Assembly: GCA_014379795.1 (NCBI GenBank)
Contig: JACMLC010000441.1
Coordinates: forward strand, 1 to 5,594
Length of the DNA stretch: 5,594 nt
Source of the DNA: Pyrinomonadaceae bacterium
GTDB lineage: Bacteria > Acidobacteriota > Blastocatellia > Pyrinomonadales > Pyrinomonadaceae
Reading direction: 5' to 3'
A model generated the notes under the pieces. That model had not been told where the DNA came from, did no database searches, and saw only the letters and a list, made by a program, of their open reading frames with translations. Shown in pieces: positions 4,297 through 5,594 of this stretch. The translations under genes were made by a program, and so were the position numbers. Every line of letters begins with the position of its first letter. Within the stretch, counting starts at the first letter, position 1.

Positions 4297-5178
4297 CCAG
4301 CTTCCACCAGAGCCGCCTCCGTCAAAATCTCCGCCGCCGCCGAAACCGCCGAAACCACCGCCACCGCCTCCGCTCGACCCGCCAAAGCCGCCGCCGCCCC
4401 ATCCGCCGGAACTCCCGCCGCCGCGACCAAAGCTGCTGAAAAGCGATCCGAGCAAAAGCATATTCAAGCAGCCACCACCGCCGCCACCGCCCCTGCCGCG
4501 ACTTACCGCCAGCACAATCAGGATAATGGCGACAATCACAACCAGCCCGCAGATGGAGATGCCGCCTTTAGCTTTTGTGTTTCTCGGAGGAGGAGTGCGG
4601 CGCGTCTGTGCCTCGTTCCCTTGATAGATGCCAGCCGTGCTGAATCCGCGTTTCTGTGCCAGCGTGTCTATGTAAGCGCGCACCGTCGCCGTCAACCCGC
4701 CGCTGTAATCTCCTGCGCGAAAGGCCGGAACCAGATATTGCCTTTGAATCGTGCCAACCGTTCCATCCGGCAATTCGCCTTGCAGATGTCTGCTCACTAA
4801 CGTGTGGTATTTGCGATCATCAACCGCGACCAACAATAAGAGACCTTGCTTCTCATCTTGAGATGGCCCGACTCCCCAGCCTCGCCCGATAGCCAGCGCG
4901 TAATCAAAAATATCTCTCCCGCCGGTTGTTTTAACCGTCACGACGGCAAACTCTATCTTCTGCTCTTTTTTCAGATTGATGAGAATGTTTTCGAGGCTCT
5001 GCTTGGCCTGCTCATTCATGACTCCGGCGAAGTCGTTGACGGCATTCCCGGTCGGCTGCGGAATCTCAAAATCAGGAGTTTGCGCATGCGCCGTCAGGTT
5101 CGCCTGAGAGAGACAGACGAATGCGACGAAGCAGAGAAGAGCAATTTTATGAAGTCGGGTAATCAATAATGTAATCAT
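4294..5178 (-). CDS. TPM-domain membrane protein with glycine-rich tail (YgcG/TPM_phosphatase family)
   Basis: This protein has 294 residues from the ATG at 5178. A signal peptide of about 32 residues ends at AHA/QT. The TPM domain (about 40-165) contains GNAVNDFAGVMNEQAKQSLE, KIEFAVVTVKTTGGRDIFDYA, the family signature RGWGVGPSQDEKQGLLLLVA and YLVPAFRAGDYSGGL. A proline-rich linker leads to one membrane helix (about 207-225, ISICGLVVIVAIILIVLAV). A tail of about 70 residues, very rich in glycine and ending GGSW, follows; this tail type is usual for the family. Members have been reported as acid phosphatase-like in plants (TLP18.3) and often pair with LemA, as here, but the bacterial role is unsettled. 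A TTG at 5190 in the same frame would add four residues; I prefer the ATG. Neither start has a clear Shine-Dalgarno sequence. Confidence 0.9.
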   Translation of the reverse strand: MITLLITRLHKIALLCFVAFVCLSQANLTAHAQTPDFEIPQPTGNAVNDFAGVMNEQAKQSLENILINLKKEQKIEFAVVTVKTTGGRDIFDYALAIGRGWGVGPSQDEKQGLLLLVAVDDRKYHTLVSRHLQGELPDGTVGTIQRQYLVPAFRAGDYSGGLTATVRAYIDTLAQKRGFSTAGIYQGNEAQTRRTPPPRNTKAKGGISICGLVVIVAIILIVLAVSRGRGGGGGGGCLNMLLLGSLFSSFGRGGGSSGGWGGGGFGGSSGGGGGGFGGFGGGGDFDGGGSGGSW

Positions 5179-5243
5179 ACCAACTAACAAACGAGAGTCA
5201 AAAGGGGAAGAGCAAAGGGGGTGAATGAGGGGGTATTATTTCA

Positions 5244-5261
5244 GCCGCTTGTTTCTGCGGC
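5244..5261. other. Small hairpin between the ZIP and TPM genes
   Basis: GCCGC at 5244-5248 pairs with GCGGC at 5257-5261 around an 8-nt loop, just after the ZIP stop codon on the minus strand. The sequence that follows on that strand is TGAAATAATA, without a T-run, so it is a doubtful terminator. It may only protect the 3' end of the upstream transcript. Confidence 0.3.
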
Positions 5262-5273
5262 ATGTCAGTCTCG

Positions 5274-5594
5274 TCATCCTTCGATGACGCGATGCAACAG
5301 GTAGAAGAGCGCGACGCCGACAAAGACGGCGATGGAGACAATCGGATTCCGTTCCTCTTTATGATTGACCTCCGGAATCAAGTCGCTGGCCGCGACGTAG
5401 AGCGTGACGCCCGCAGAGAAGGGAAGCGCGTAAGCTACAATCGTCTCGACTCTGGCTTTGAGCAGCGCAACGCAGATGACTCCGGCAAAGGTCGCCGCAC
5501 CGACCAGGAGCGATGCCACTATGGCTTTGCGTGCAGAGCGTCCCGAAGCCAGCATGATCGAAGCGACCGTAAACCCTTCGGGCATCTTGTGCAG
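5274..5594 (-). CDS. ZIP-family divalent metal transporter, 5'-partial
   Basis: The frame runs off the right edge; only the C-terminal 106 residues are visible. The visible part starts LHKMPEGFTVAS, the His-x-x-Pro-Glu-Gly signature of transmembrane helix IV, which carries metal-binding residues of the transport path. A second membrane helix (KAIVASLLVGAATFAGVICV) follows, then VAYALPFSAGVTLYVAASDLIPEV. That last stretch corresponds to the family's second metal-site helix, where many members have His-Glu-x-x-Pro-Glu; here the first position is Asp (SDLIPE), as in many bacterial ZIPs. A final hydrophobic helix (NPIVSIAVFVGVALFYLLHR) ends the protein. ZIP proteins move zinc, iron or related metals into the cytoplasm. 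The gap to the TPM gene is 95 nt, and operon membership is uncertain. Confidence 0.9.
   Translation of the reverse strand: MHKMPEGFTVASIMLASGRSARKAIVASLLVGAATFAGVICVALLKARVETIVAYALPFSAGVTLYVAASDLIPEVNHKEERNPIVSIAVFVGVALFYLLHRVIEG

Noticed and set aside
4158..4439. Plus-strand Arg-rich open frame
   Set aside because: It is the complement of the glycine-rich tail of the TPM protein; codon bias alone explains it.

Overview
The window is a moderately GC-rich chromosomal segment with two converging gene groups. No marker gene fixes the taxonomy. Four things fit a Gram-negative bacterium of the Acidobacteriota type or a similar soil/freshwater lineage: the lipoprotein-type LemA, the LemA/TPM pairing, a shell operon with three BMC-P genes, and many short-unit inverted repeat arrays between genes. 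This placement is inference, with low to moderate confidence.

Layout, left to right. Positions 2-505 (+) hold the 3' part of a gene for an HExxH zinc-metallopeptidase-like protein. Positions 506-828 are non-coding and carry a roughly 100-nt palindromic repeat and the leader of the next operon. Positions 829-2661 (+) are a compact bacterial microcompartment (BMC) shell operon: one hexameric shell protein close to PduA, three consecutive and clearly different pentameric vertex proteins (EutN/CcmL family), and a small unknown protein with an amphipathic N-terminal helix, a short coiled coil and a C-terminal four-cysteine motif. No enzyme gene lies inside the operon.

The minus strand, read from the right edge, carries the C-terminal half of a ZIP-family metal transporter (5594-5274), a TPM-domain membrane protein (5178-4294), a protein resembling a degenerate nucleotidyltransferase (4216-3476) and a LemA-family lipoprotein (3375-2749). 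The LemA and shell operons converge on a hairpin that fills the 87 bases between their stop codons.

The most unusual aspect is the non-coding structure. The gaps BMC-H/BMC-P1, BMC-P1/BMC-P2 and the operon end are each filled almost exactly by a long inverted array of 7- or 9-nt units, followed by a short T-rich tract. The first two place the next ATG 7 nt after the array, with no Shine-Dalgarno sequence. A sequence-unrelated array of the same architecture lies upstream of the operon. A plausible reading is that these arrays lower expression after the hexamer gene, matching the large excess of hexamers over pentamers in a shell. A related 18-nt sequence from the first array occurs again, inverted and in frame, inside the last gene of the operon, and once more (16 of 17) at the 3' end of the TPM gene.
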